Assembly: GCF_003149245.1 (NCBI RefSeq)
Contig: NZ_QGDL01000005.1
Span: 124,001-188,000, forward strand
Reading direction: 5' to 3'
DNA: 64,000 nucleotides
DNA from: Faecalicatena orotica
Lineage (GTDB): Bacteria; Bacillota; Clostridia; Lachnospirales; Lachnospiraceae
The position numbers and the translations under genes were made by a program. Under the pieces are notes generated by a model that saw nothing but the letters and a program-made list of their open reading frames with translations, did not search any database and was not told where the DNA came from. Below, one piece after another: positions 9,656 through 18,271 of this stretch. Numbering within the stretch: position 1 is the first letter of the stretch; each line of letters begins with the position of its first letter.

Positions 9656-10557
9656 TGAATACAACAGTGAATCTTGCCGGTGTTGAGTTAAAGAACCCGG
9701 TTATGACGGCCTCAGGGACATTTGGTTCGGGGGAAGAATACAGTGAATTCGTAGATTTAAACCGTCTCGGTGCAGTCGTGACAAAGGGCGTGGCGAATGT
9801 GCCGTGGCCCGGGAACCCGACACCGAGGATCGCGGAGACTTACGGCGGCATGATGAATGCAATCGGCCTGCAGAACCCGGGAATCGATGTATTCTGTGAG
9901 AGGGACATCCCTTTCCTGAAAAAGTTTGATACGAAGATCATCGTTAACGTCTGCGGAAAGTCCACAGAAGAATATTGCGAAGTCGTCGAGCGTCTGGCAG
10001 ATGAACCCGTGGATATGCTGGAGATCAATATTTCCTGTCCGAACGTAAAGGAAGGCGGGATCGCATTCGGCCAGAACCCGAAGGCAGTGGAAGATATTAC
10101 AAGAGAAGTGAAAAAATATGCGAAACAGCCAGTCATTATGAAGCTGAGTCCGAATGTGACAGACATTACCGAGACTGCCAAAGCGGCCGAGGCCGGCGGG
10201 GCGGATGTGCTTTCCCTGATCAACACACTGACAGGGATGAAGATAGACATTCACAGACAAACCTTTGCAATCGCCAATAAGACTGGTGGATTGTCAGGCC
10301 CGGCAGTAAAACCTGTTGCCGTAAGAATGGTATATCAGGTGGCAAATGCCGTGAAGGTTCCGATCATCGGTATGGGCGGAATTTCCACATATGAGGATGC
10401 GGTGGAATTCATCCTTGCCGGTGCCAGCGCGGTTTCGGTCGGTACGGCAAACTTCTTTAATCCGGCGGCAACAATGGAAATCGTAGAAGGCATTGAAAAG
10501 TACATGGAACGATATCATTTTGAAAACATACAGGATATGACAGGGATTGTAAAATAG
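9655..10557 (+). CDS. pyrD: Dihydroorotate dehydrogenase B, catalytic subunit
   Basis: FMN-containing catalytic subunit of the NAD-linked class 1B enzyme, 300 residues. The catalytic base Cys lies in NISCPNVKEGG, typical of class 1B, and the C-terminal half has the phosphate-binding GMGGIST and GTANF segments. Its start overlaps the pyrK stop, so the subunits are translationally coupled. Together they convert dihydroorotate to orotate, which the next gene's product uses. Confidence 0.96.
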   Translation: MNTTVNLAGVELKNPVMTASGTFGSGEEYSEFVDLNRLGAVVTKGVANVPWPGNPTPRIAETYGGMMNAIGLQNPGIDVFCERDIPFLKKFDTKIIVNVCGKSTEEYCEVVERLADEPVDMLEINISCPNVKEGGIAFGQNPKAVEDITREVKKYAKQPVIMKLSPNVTDITETAKAAEAGGADVLSLINTLTGMKIDIHRQTFAIANKTGGLSGPAVKPVAVRMVYQVANAVKVPIIGMGGISTYEDAVEFILAGASAVSVGTANFFNPAATMEIVEGIEKYMERYHFENIQDMTGIVK

Positions 10558-10584
10558 AAGTTATATAATAGAAGGAGAACCATC

Positions 10585-11259
10585 ATGGAACAGTATAAAC
10601 AGGAATTTATTGAATTTATGATTGACTGTGAAGTATTAAAATTTGGAGATTTTGTGACAAAGAGCGGAAGAAAAACCCCGTTTTTTGTAAACACAGGTTT
10701 TTACCGTACAGGGGCACAGTTACGCAGGCTGGGCGAGTACTATGCAAAGGCAATCAACGAGAAGTTTGGATTTGATTTCGACGTATTGTTCGGACCTGCA
10801 TACAAGGGAATCCCACTGACCGTTGCAGCTACAATTGCAATCAGCGAAATTTATGGCAAAGATATTAAATACTGCTCTAACAGAAAAGAAGTCAAAGACC
10901 ACGGCGATAAGGGAATCCTTCTGGGAAGCCCGATTCAGGATGGAGATAAGGTCGTAATTATCGAGGATGTTACAACTGCCGGGACATCCATTCAGGAGAC
11001 GCTTCCGATCATTCAGGCACAGGGAAATGTATCCCCGATCGGACTGGTCGTATCTGTGGACAGGATGGAACGCGGGCAGGGGGACAAGAGCGCCCTGGCC
11101 GAAATTCAGGAGAAGTACGGACTTGAGACTACCGCGATCGTAACAATGGCGGAAGTGGTTGAACATCTGTACAACAGGCCGTACAAAGGCAAGGTGATTA
11201 TCGATGATGCATTAAAGGCAGCGATCGATGCATATTATGAGGAATACGGCGTAAAATAG
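10585..11259 (+). CDS. pyrE: Orotate phosphoribosyltransferase
   Basis: Joins orotate with PRPP to form OMP. The 224-residue protein carries the PRPP-binding loop VVIIEDVTTAGTS and the FGPAYKGIPL segment of the family. AAGGAG is 6-11 bases ahead of the ATG. It is the last recognised pyr gene; no terminator was seen before the next small gene, so transcription may continue. Confidence 0.95.
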   Translation: MEQYKQEFIEFMIDCEVLKFGDFVTKSGRKTPFFVNTGFYRTGAQLRRLGEYYAKAINEKFGFDFDVLFGPAYKGIPLTVAATIAISEIYGKDIKYCSNRKEVKDHGDKGILLGSPIQDGDKVVIIEDVTTAGTSIQETLPIIQAQGNVSPIGLVVSVDRMERGQGDKSALAEIQEKYGLETTAIVTMAEVVEHLYNRPYKGKVIIDDALKAAIDAYYEEYGVK

Positions 11260-11303
11260 TGTAACTTCGGGACAGACAGCATAAATATTAGGAGGTAATC
11301 AAG

Positions 11304-11453
11304 ATGGAAAAGGCTTATAAGACAATGTCAACTGCAGGAGCAGGGAGCATTGTACTGGGAATTATTATGATTGTGACAGGCGTTGCGGCAGGCATCATTA
11401 CGATTATCAATGGGGCACGTCTGCTGAAGAACAAGAATGAAATTACATTCTAA
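11304..11453 (+). CDS. Small membrane protein of 49 residues
   Basis: An unrecognised short gene with an excellent TAGGAGG ribosome binding site 7 bases ahead of its ATG. The product begins MEKAYKTMSTAGAG, has one long hydrophobic Gly/Ile/Val-rich segment (about residues 15-37) and ends in a basic tail. It stands between pyrE and the vanZ-like gene on the same strand. The binding site and clean hydrophobic pattern argue that it is real; no function is proposed. Confidence 0.7.
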   Translation: MEKAYKTMSTAGAGSIVLGIIMIVTGVAAGIITIINGARLLKNKNEITF

Positions 11454-11524
11454 GTTCAGAATGTATCGTGAATAAGGTTACTGTCCACATTTTTCAGGTG
11501 TGCACAGTATAAAGGGGTAGAAAT

Positions 11525-12001
11525 TTGAGCCAGAAACAAGTTAAGAAGCTTCGTACAATGGGGAAGGTGATGTTTGTACTTTACATTTTCTTCCTCCTGT
11601 ACTTTCTGATTTTTTCAGACTGGTACGGCCGTACCGGTGTCTATGTGGAATACCGGTATAATTTGATACTTTTTAAAGAGATAAAGCGATTCATTGAATA
11701 CCGGGAAGAACTGGGAGCCTTCGCGGTATTCACTAATTTATTCGGGAATATACTGATATTTGTGCCATACGGATTTTTTATCTCAATGGCCAGCAGGGCC
11801 AGAGGTTTTTTCATGACACTATTTTACAGCTTCGGTCTAAGCCTTTGTGTGGAGATTTTCCAGCTGATCACAAAAGTAGGCAGTTTTGATGTGGATGATA
11901 TCCTGCTGAATACAATCGGAGGCTTGCTGGGGTATATTTTTTTCATAATTTGCAATATGATAAGGAGACGGCATAATGGGCGCAGGAAAAAAAGACGCTA
12001 G
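11525..12001 (+). CDS. VanZ-family membrane protein
   Basis: A 158-residue integral membrane protein with about four helices. The VanZ hallmarks are the NLFGNILIFVPYGF segment and the C-terminal SFDVDDILLNTIGGLLGY. The predicted start is a TTG behind a GGGG-type site; an ATG at 11558 is the alternative. VanZ from enterococci gives low-level teicoplanin resistance, but most chromosomal homologues have no proven role. It overlaps the next gene by 26 bases. Confidence 0.82.
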   Translation: MSQKQVKKLRTMGKVMFVLYIFFLLYFLIFSDWYGRTGVYVEYRYNLILFKEIKRFIEYREELGAFAVFTNLFGNILIFVPYGFFISMASRARGFFMTLFYSFGLSLCVEIFQLITKVGSFDVDDILLNTIGGLLGYIFFIICNMIRRRHNGRRKKRR

Positions 12002-12353
12002 GGACAGGCAGAAGGAACAGGAGAAAGAGCGTAAAAAAAGAGGATCGAGGAAATACGGACAGGCGAAAATGAAACATTCCCGTATGGGAATCTACTCCTG
12101 TGTGTATGCAGGCGCATCCTTTGCACTGATTCTGAGCTGTATCCTCGTTGCGTTCATCATGCGTGGAAAGACATGGGCATTTCTGGGAGGGTTCGGCCTT
12201 CTGTCGGCCGTGCTGGCAGTTCTGGGAATACGGGCATCCATTAAGGGGATGCGTGAAAGAGAAAAAAATTATATTACCTGTAAGGCGGGACTGGCGGGGA
12301 ATATCGTCATCCTGCTGGGGCTGTTAACGATATTTATAGGAGGGCTAAAGTAA
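11976..12353 (+). CDS. Small membrane protein, DUF6142-like
   Basis: A 125-residue protein with a strongly basic N-terminal 35 residues rich in Lys/Arg/Glu, followed by three hydrophobic segments (about 42-62, 68-85 and 103-123). I associate this layout with the DUF6142 family on memory only. AAGGAG lies 9 bases ahead of the start inside the vanZ-like gene, and its stop abuts the next ATG, so the three genes form one translation-coupled unit. Confidence 0.65.
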   Translation: MGAGKKDARDRQKEQEKERKKRGSRKYGQAKMKHSRMGIYSCVYAGASFALILSCILVAFIMRGKTWAFLGGFGLLSAVLAVLGIRASIKGMREREKNYITCKAGLAGNIVILLGLLTIFIGGLK

Positions 12354-14429
12354 ATGGTGTGGAAGGAATGGCAGGCAGAGAGAAATTTACAGTGTCAGGA
12401 GAGGCATGAGCTTTCGATAGAAAGGATGAAGCAGATTGCGGCGGAGGAGACTGCCGGGGTACAGATCCGCCCGTATTTTCAGGCTGTGAGTGCATTTTTG
12501 CTGGAACTGGAAGCTGTGCGTAGGAAGATTGAGAGCGGGCAGTGGGAGGAAGCCAGTATTGAAACGATGCAGAACTTTAACCAGGCGCTCTATGCGGATA
12601 TTCTGGAGGGGCGGTATGAAACAAGTTATGCAGACCCGGCATATGCGGTGCGGCTGCTTGGCGAAGAGTATGGACAGCTTCTGAGTATGCTGTATACAGA
12701 AATGCGCGGGGGAATTCCATATGTCTTTGAGAACCGGATGGATTACCTGACGATTTTGAACGAGCTGTTTATCGAAGTATACAACTGCTTCGAAACAGAA
12801 GAACTTCCGGAGTATAAGACATTGAAGGAGATTATCTACTGGTATGCCAGTGATTACTGCGATGTATTTCTGGCGGACCGTATTGAAGAGCAGATCTGGC
12901 CGGATTATTCCTTTGCGGCAGACATTATCATGAATGCGGATCTGGATGATGAAAGATACCTGTACCGCTTCGGTGAATATATTACGGAAAATGAGCTTGG
13001 AACGGCCAGACATCTGCAAAGCCTCAGCGTGGATATACTTCAGAAGATGGCGGATGTCTACACGGAAGGCTACCGGGTTGGCTTTATCAATACCGGAAAA
13101 GACCTGTCCAAAAAGTCAGTTGTTAATATCCGCTACAGCCTTGGCTTTGAAAAAGTAGTCAGGCTGGCCATCCGCAATTTTGAAAAAATGGGATTGAAAC
13201 CGGTGATTTACCGCGCTTCTTCCAGTGTGATTACGAAAAAAGAACAATTTAAGGTTGGCTACTACGGTGCAATTGCAAATAAACAATATGAATATGACCA
13301 CCGCTCGGATCAGGCACTGTTTATGGATAAACGGTATATTGAGCGAAAGCTGGATGTCATCCGGAATGTTTATGAGAAAAACAAAGAGCAGGCAGCGCAG
13401 TTTGCGGGCCCTGCCGTAATGGAGATATTCGGGGAGAAGCCGTTTTCACCGGAAGCGAAACCGGAGGCCGTTGGTTACAGCGAGTCACAGCGTTCACTGT
13501 CTCTTCTCTATGACAGCAAGTCAGGGCAGCTGACGAACCAGTATATCAAGGGCGAAGAGCGCAGTTTCACAATCATCGCTTATCCGGTTCCGGAGATCGG
13601 GGACGAATATGCAGCCATCTTCGATGAGGTGATCCGTATCAACACTCTGGATGCCTCACTTTATGAGAAGGTCCAGCAGACACTGATTGATGCGCTGGAT
13701 CAGGGAGAATACGTCCATATTCTCGGGAAAGGCGGAAACGAGACGGATCTGAAAGTCAGGCTGTTCCATCTGAATGACCCTGAAAAAGAGACGATATTCG
13801 AGAACTGCGTGGCGGATGTCAATATACCGGCAGGGGAAGTATTTACCTCGCCCGTTCTGGAAGGAACGGAAGGGACACTGCATGTAAGCCGCGTGTACCT
13901 TAATGAACTGCAGTACCGGAATCTGAAAATCGTCTTCAAAGACGGGATGATCGAAGATTATACATGTACGAATTTCGAGAAAGAAGAAGATAACAAAAAG
14001 TATATCTATGAAAATGTACTGCATAACCATAAGACACTCCCGCTTGGTGAGTTTGCAGTCGGAACAAATACGACTGCCTATGTGGCGGCTAAAAAGTTTG
14101 GTATAGAAGATAAGATGCCGATCCTGATCGCTGAGAAGATGGGACCACATTTTGCGGTGGGGGATACATGCTACAGCTGGAGCGAGGACGTGAAAGTCTA
14201 TAATCCCAATGGAAAAGAAATTGTGGCAAAAGATAATTCAGTGTCCGTTCTGCGCAGGGAAGACCCGGTAAAAGCATACTTCCAGTGCCATACAGATATA
14301 ACCATACCTTATGAAGAGTTAGAAGAAATAAGTGTAGTGACAAAAGAAGGAAAAAATATTATACTATTGAAAGACGGAAGGTTTGTACTGGAAGGAACAG
14401 AGGACCTGAATAAGCCTTTTAATGTATAA
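12354..14429 (+). CDS. M29-family metalloaminopeptidase with long N-terminal extension
   Basis: A 691-residue cytoplasmic protein whose C-terminal half matches the M29 (AmpS/PepS/aminopeptidase T) family. Candidate metal ligands are the Glu in GEVFTSP, the Glu in LGEFAVGTNT, and the His and Asp in GPHFAVGDTCY. M29 enzymes are normally about 410 residues; here roughly 300 extra N-terminal residues, mostly predicted helical and acidic, precede the peptidase. It begins directly at the stop of the preceding gene and is followed 31 bases later by purE. It probably removes N-terminal residues from peptides. Confidence 0.82.
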   Translation: MVWKEWQAERNLQCQERHELSIERMKQIAAEETAGVQIRPYFQAVSAFLLELEAVRRKIESGQWEEASIETMQNFNQALYADILEGRYETSYADPAYAVRLLGEEYGQLLSMLYTEMRGGIPYVFENRMDYLTILNELFIEVYNCFETEELPEYKTLKEIIYWYASDYCDVFLADRIEEQIWPDYSFAADIIMNADLDDERYLYRFGEYITENELGTARHLQSLSVDILQKMADVYTEGYRVGFINTGKDLSKKSVVNIRYSLGFEKVVRLAIRNFEKMGLKPVIYRASSSVITKKEQFKVGYYGAIANKQYEYDHRSDQALFMDKRYIERKLDVIRNVYEKNKEQAAQFAGPAVMEIFGEKPFSPEAKPEAVGYSESQRSLSLLYDSKSGQLTNQYIKGEERSFTIIAYPVPEIGDEYAAIFDEVIRINTLDASLYEKVQQTLIDALDQGEYVHILGKGGNETDLKVRLFHLNDPEKETIFENCVADVNIPAGEVFTSPVLEGTEGTLHVSRVYLNELQYRNLKIVFKDGMIEDYTCTNFEKEEDNKKYIYENVLHNHKTLPLGEFAVGTNTTAYVAAKKFGIEDKMPILIAEKMGPHFAVGDTCYSWSEDVKVYNPNGKEIVAKDNSVSVLRREDPVKAYFQCHTDITIPYEELEEISVVTKEGKNIILLKDGRFVLEGTEDLNKPFNV

Positions 14430-14460
14430 AAGAAATACCAAATGAGAAAGGTGGATAAAT

Positions 14461-14973
14461 ATGCCAAGAGTAGGAATTGTAATGGGAAGCGACTCTGACC
14501 TGAAGGTCATGAGTAAAGCCGCAGGTATGCTGGAGAAGCTGGGGATTGATTATGAGATGACGATCATTTCCGCGCACCGCGAGCCGGATGTATTTTTTGA
14601 GTGGGCCAAGGCAGCAGAAGGAAAAGGAATCAAAGTAATCATCGCAGGTGCCGGCATGGCAGCACATCTGCCGGGAATGTGCGCAGCACTGTTTCCGATG
14701 CCGGTTGTAGGTGTTCCGATGTCAGGAAAGAATCTGGCAGGAGAAGATGCACTGTTTTCAATCGTTCAGATGCCGCCGGGAATCCCTGTGGCAACAGTTG
14801 CTATTGACGGTGGAATGAATGCCGCAATTCTGGCAGCAAAGATTCTCGCAACATCAGACGCAGAGCTTCTGGAAAAATTGAAAGCATACTCTGTAGAGAT
14901 GAAGGAGACGGTTCAGGGCAAAGCCGAAAAGCTGAATGAAATCGGCTACGAAGCTTATCTGGCACAGAAATAA
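14461..14973 (+). CDS. purE: N5-carboxyaminoimidazole ribonucleotide mutase
   Basis: Purine synthesis enzyme that moves the carboxyl group of N5-CAIR to form CAIR. The 170-residue product has the class I PurE signatures GSDSDLKVM near the N-terminus, the ISAHREPD loop with the catalytic His, and the AGMAAHLPG segment. GAAAGGTGG precedes the ATG. It heads purE-purM-purN-purD; purK and the other pur genes are outside the window. Confidence 0.95.
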   Translation: MPRVGIVMGSDSDLKVMSKAAGMLEKLGIDYEMTIISAHREPDVFFEWAKAAEGKGIKVIIAGAGMAAHLPGMCAALFPMPVVGVPMSGKNLAGEDALFSIVQMPPGIPVATVAIDGGMNAAILAAKILATSDAELLEKLKAYSVEMKETVQGKAEKLNEIGYEAYLAQK

Positions 14974-14987
14974 GAATAGATAAAATA

Positions 14988-15016
14988 CCAAAAACCGTCG
15001 GACAGGCGGTTTTTGG
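14988..15016 (+). terminator. Hairpin between purE and purM
   Basis: A 10-bp perfect stem, CCAAAAACCG with CGGTTTTTGG, around a 9-base loop. There is no T-run after the stem, but the 3' arm itself contains five T. It could be a partial terminator setting purE above the downstream genes, or an RNA-stability element. Confidence 0.45.
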
Positions 15017-15045
15017 CGTGTGAAAAAACAGATTGGAGAATAGGT

Positions 15046-16071
15046 ATGGATTATAAGAACGCGGGCGTTGATATTGAAGCAGGTTACAAATCAGTAGAGC
15101 TTATGAAGAAGCATGTGCAGGAGACTATGAGGCCGGAAGTGCTCACGAATCTGGGAGGATTTTCTGGGGCATTTTCTATGGAAAAGTTTAAGGATATGGA
15201 GAAACCGACCCTTGTTTCCGGTACGGATGGTGTAGGAACAAAGCTGAAACTGGCATTTATCCTGGATAAGCATGACACGATCGGAATCGACTGTGTTGCA
15301 ATGTGTGTCAATGATATTGCGTGTGCAGGCGGGGAACCGCTGTTCTTCCTTGATTATATTGCATGCGGCAAGAATGAACCGGAGAAGATTGCGACAATCG
15401 TAAGCGGTGTGGCTGACGGGTGTAAACAGTCCAATGCTGCCCTGATCGGCGGAGAGACAGCAGAGATGCCCGGATTTTACCCTGTGGATGAATACGACCT
15501 TGCAGGATTTGCAGTAGGTGTAGTGGACGAAAAAGACCTGATTACAGGAAAAGACTTAAAGACAGGGGACATCCTGATCGGTATGGCTTCTTCCGGTGTA
15601 CACAGTAATGGTTTTTCACTTGTAAGAAAAGTATTCAATATGAAGAGAGAAGCGCTTGATACATATTATGACAGTCTGGGATGCACGCTGGGCGAGGCAC
15701 TTCTGGCTCCGACCAAGATTTATGTAAAGGCGCTTAGCAGCGTAAAAGCGGCAGGCGTTACGATTAAGGCATGCAGCCATATCACAGGCGGCGGATTCTA
15801 TGAGAATGTGCCCCGTATGCTGAAAGATGATACACATGCTGTTATTAAGAAAGACAGTTACCCGATCCCGCCGATCTTTAAGATGTTATCCGTGGACGGG
15901 GATATCGAAGAACAGATGATGTACAACACCTTCAATATGGGACTCGGTATGATTCTTGCAGTGGATGCGGCTGACGTAGAGAAGACAATGGATGCCATCA
16001 AGGCAGCAGGGGAAGCTCCGTATGTAGTCGGACAGATCGAAGCAGGTGAAAAAGGAGTCAGCTTATGCTAA
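15046..16071 (+). CDS. purM: Phosphoribosylformylglycinamidine cyclo-ligase (AIR synthetase)
   Basis: ATP-dependent ring closure of FGAM to AIR. The 341-residue protein begins [18 protein letters not shown], the usual N-terminal signature of the family, with [10 protein letters not shown] and [11 protein letters not shown] further on. The frame is open from 15013, but TTGGAGAAT places the start at the ATG at 15046. Its last 7 bases overlap the purN start. Confidence 0.95.
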   Translation: MDYKNAGVDIEAGYKSVELMKKHVQETMRPEVLTNLGGFSGAFSMEKFKDMEKPTLVSGTDGVGTKLKLAFILDKHDTIGIDCVAMCVNDIACAGGEPLFFLDYIACGKNEPEKIATIVSGVADGCKQSNAALIGGETAEMPGFYPVDEYDLAGFAVGVVDEKDLITGKDLKTGDILIGMASSGVHSNGFSLVRKVFNMKREALDTYYDSLGCTLGEALLAPTKIYVKALSSVKAAGVTIKACSHITGGGFYENVPRMLKDDTHAVIKKDSYPIPPIFKMLSVDGDIEEQMMYNTFNMGLGMILAVDAADVEKTMDAIKAAGEAPYVVGQIEAGEKGVSLC

Positions 16072-16691
16072 AGATAGTAGTTCTCGTTTCCGGGGGCGGC
16101 ACGAATCTGCAGGCGGTCATCGACGGTGTTAAGGATGGTACAATCTCCAACACAGAGATCGCGGGGGTAATCAGCAACAATAAGAATGCTTATGCTCTGG
16201 AACGTGCGAAGGAAAATGGAATTCCGGAATTGTGTGTATCGCCGAAGGATTATGACTCCAGAGAGCTTTTCAATGAGAAGTTTCTCGAGGCTGTGGATAG
16301 TTTTGAACCGGATCTGATCGTTTTGGCAGGTTTCCTTGTCGTGATTCCTGCTGCTATGATTGAAAAATACAGAAACCGTATGATCAATATTCACCCGTCC
16401 CTGATTCCGTCATTCTGCGGAAAGGGATATTACGGGCTGAAGGTTCACGAGGCTGCGCTTTCACGCGGTGTGAAGGTTGTCGGTGCGACGGTGCATTTTG
16501 TGGATGAGGGGACGGACACCGGACCGATTATCCTGCAGAAGGCAGTGGAAGTGGAAGCCGGGGATACCCCCAAGATCCTGCAGCGCCGGGTGATGGAACA
16601 GGCTGAGTGGAAGATCCTGCCGAGGGCAATTGACCTGATTGCAAACGGGAAAGTAACTGTCAGGGACAACAGGACAATTATTGCAGAGTAA
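16065..16691 (+). CDS. purN: Phosphoribosylglycinamide formyltransferase
   Basis: Transfers a formyl group from 10-formyl-tetrahydrofolate to GAR. The 208-residue protein has the N-terminal phosphate-binding SGGGTNLQ, the catalytic Asn-x-His pair in [11 protein letters not shown], and the catalytic Asp in [10 protein letters not shown]. It overlaps purM by 7 bases, so it is translationally coupled. AAAAGGAG lies inside the purM end as its binding site. Confidence 0.94.
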   Translation: MLKIVVLVSGGGTNLQAVIDGVKDGTISNTEIAGVISNNKNAYALERAKENGIPELCVSPKDYDSRELFNEKFLEAVDSFEPDLIVLAGFLVVIPAAMIEKYRNRMINIHPSLIPSFCGKGYYGLKVHEAALSRGVKVVGATVHFVDEGTDTGPIILQKAVEVEAGDTPKILQRRVMEQAEWKILPRAIDLIANGKVTVRDNRTIIAE

Positions 16692-16744
16692 CTTATGATA
16701 ACAGATGACAAAAAAAGAAGATACAAAGTATAGAGGAGGCTGCC

Positions 16745-18016
16745 ATGAAGGTATTGATTGTAGGAAGCGGTGGAAGAGAACATGCAATTGCAGAAAGTGC
16801 TGCAAAAAGCGACAAGGTTGAGAAGATGTATTGTGCACCGGGCAACGCAGGAATTGCAGAATATGCAGAGTGTGTGGATATCGGCGCGATGGAATTTGAC
16901 AGACTGGTTGCTTTTGCAAAAGAGAAGGCGGTTGACCTCGTGATCGTCGGCATGGATGATCCGCTGGTCGGAGGGCTGGTCGATGAGATGGAGGCGGCAG
17001 GCATCCGGACATTCGGACCGCGTAAGAATGCGGCAATCCTGGAAGGGTCCAAGGCATTTTCAAAGGACCTGATGAAAAAATACAATATACCAACAGCAGC
17101 TTATGAAAACTTTACTGACCCGGACAAAGCACTTGCTTATCTGGAGAATGCAAAGTTCCCGATTGTCTTAAAGGCCGACGGGCTTGCACTCGGCAAGGGT
17201 GTGCTGATCTGCAATACGCTGGAAGAAGCAAAAGAAGGTGTGAAGACAATCATGCTGGATAAGAAGTTCGGTTCAGCGGGGAATGAAATGGTAATCGAAG
17301 AATTCATGACAGGCCGTGAAGTTTCCGTGCTTTCTTTCGTAGATGGCAAGACAATTAAGACCATGACCTCTGCGCAGGACCATAAACGTGCAGGAGACGG
17401 GGATACCGGGCTGAATACGGGAGGAATGGGAACATTTTCCCCTAGTCCGTTTTACACGAAGGAAGTGGAAGACTTCTGTAATAAATATGTATATCAGGCA
17501 ACAGTCGATGCTATGGCAGCAGAGGGCAGGGAATTTAAGGGGATTATTTTCTTCGGCCTGATGCTGACAGAGGGCGGGACAAAAGTGCTGGAATATAATG
17601 CACGTTTTGGAGATCCTGAGGCACAGGTTGTTCTTCCGCGTATGAAAAACGACCTGATCGATGTGATTGAGGCGTGCATCGACGGGACACTGGATCAGAT
17701 CGACCTGCAGTTTGAAGATAATGCCGCTGTATGCGTCGTTCTGGCTTCTGACGGTTACCCGGTTAAGTATGAAAAGGGGCTGCCGATCACAGGGCTGGAT
17801 GAATTCAAGAAGCATGAAGGATATTACTGCTTCCATGCAGGAACGAAATTCGACGGAGACCAGATCGTGACAAACGGCGGACGCGTCCTCGGTGTGACCG
17901 CGAAAGGAAAAGACCTGAAAGAAGCACGCGCCAATGCATATGCTGCAACGGAGTGGGTACATTTTGATAATAAATACATGAGGCACGATATCGGAAAAGC
18001 GATCGACGAAGCGTAA
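16745..18016 (+). CDS. purD: Phosphoribosylamine-glycine ligase
   Basis: ATP-grasp ligase joining phosphoribosylamine and glycine to make GAR, the substrate of PurN. The 423 residues start with the MKVLIVGSGGREHA signature; the ATP-grasp core includes KADGLALGKGV and LEYNARFGDPEAQ. GAGGAGG lies 8-14 bases ahead of the ATG. It ends the visible pur run and is followed by a structured terminator. Confidence 0.95.
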   Translation: MKVLIVGSGGREHAIAESAAKSDKVEKMYCAPGNAGIAEYAECVDIGAMEFDRLVAFAKEKAVDLVIVGMDDPLVGGLVDEMEAAGIRTFGPRKNAAILEGSKAFSKDLMKKYNIPTAAYENFTDPDKALAYLENAKFPIVLKADGLALGKGVLICNTLEEAKEGVKTIMLDKKFGSAGNEMVIEEFMTGREVSVLSFVDGKTIKTMTSAQDHKRAGDGDTGLNTGGMGTFSPSPFYTKEVEDFCNKYVYQATVDAMAAEGREFKGIIFFGLMLTEGGTKVLEYNARFGDPEAQVVLPRMKNDLIDVIEACIDGTLDQIDLQFEDNAAVCVVLASDGYPVKYEKGLPITGLDEFKKHEGYYCFHAGTKFDGDQIVTNGGRVLGVTAKGKDLKEARANAYAATEWVHFDNKYMRHDIGKAIDEA

Positions 18017-18033
18017 GGGATTGCTAACGAAAA

Positions 18034-18149
18034 GCGCAGCGGCCGAAGGGGCAGCGGCGGAGTTTACCACATCATTTTGAGGATGGTGCGGTCCGCCCGG
18101 AAAGTTGTTTAAGTAACAGCGTTTCACTCTTCATCCGCTGCGATTTTTT
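18034..18149 (+). terminator. Structured terminator region after purD
   Basis: CGCAGCGG at 18035-18042 pairs with CCGCTGCG at 18135-18142, followed by A and six T. The 92-base interior is GC-rich and can form extra helices. It separates purD from the promoter of the penicillin-binding protein gene. Confidence 0.55.
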
Positions 18150-18190
18150 CTTCTTTTCATAAATAATTTTGAGTATTCTGGCGCTTCTGA

Positions 18191-18219
18191 TTGACAGACA
18201 AAGATTACAATTGTAATAT
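18191..18219 (+). promoter_or_regulatory. Sigma-A promoter of the penicillin-binding protein gene
   Basis: TTGACA at 18191-18196, a 17-base spacer and TAATAT at 18214-18219 form a near-consensus promoter. Since it lies inside the longest open frame, the coding start must be downstream of it. Confidence 0.75.
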
Positions 18220-18271
18220 TAGAAATATAGTTTGCATGGAGATGTGTTTCAAAGAAAGGCAGGGGAGCGTT

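Noticed and set aside
18191-18271. Extension of the penicillin-binding protein to a TTG at 18191
   Set aside because: That TTG is the start of a TTGACA -35 box with a matching -10 at 18214, so the transcript begins after it.
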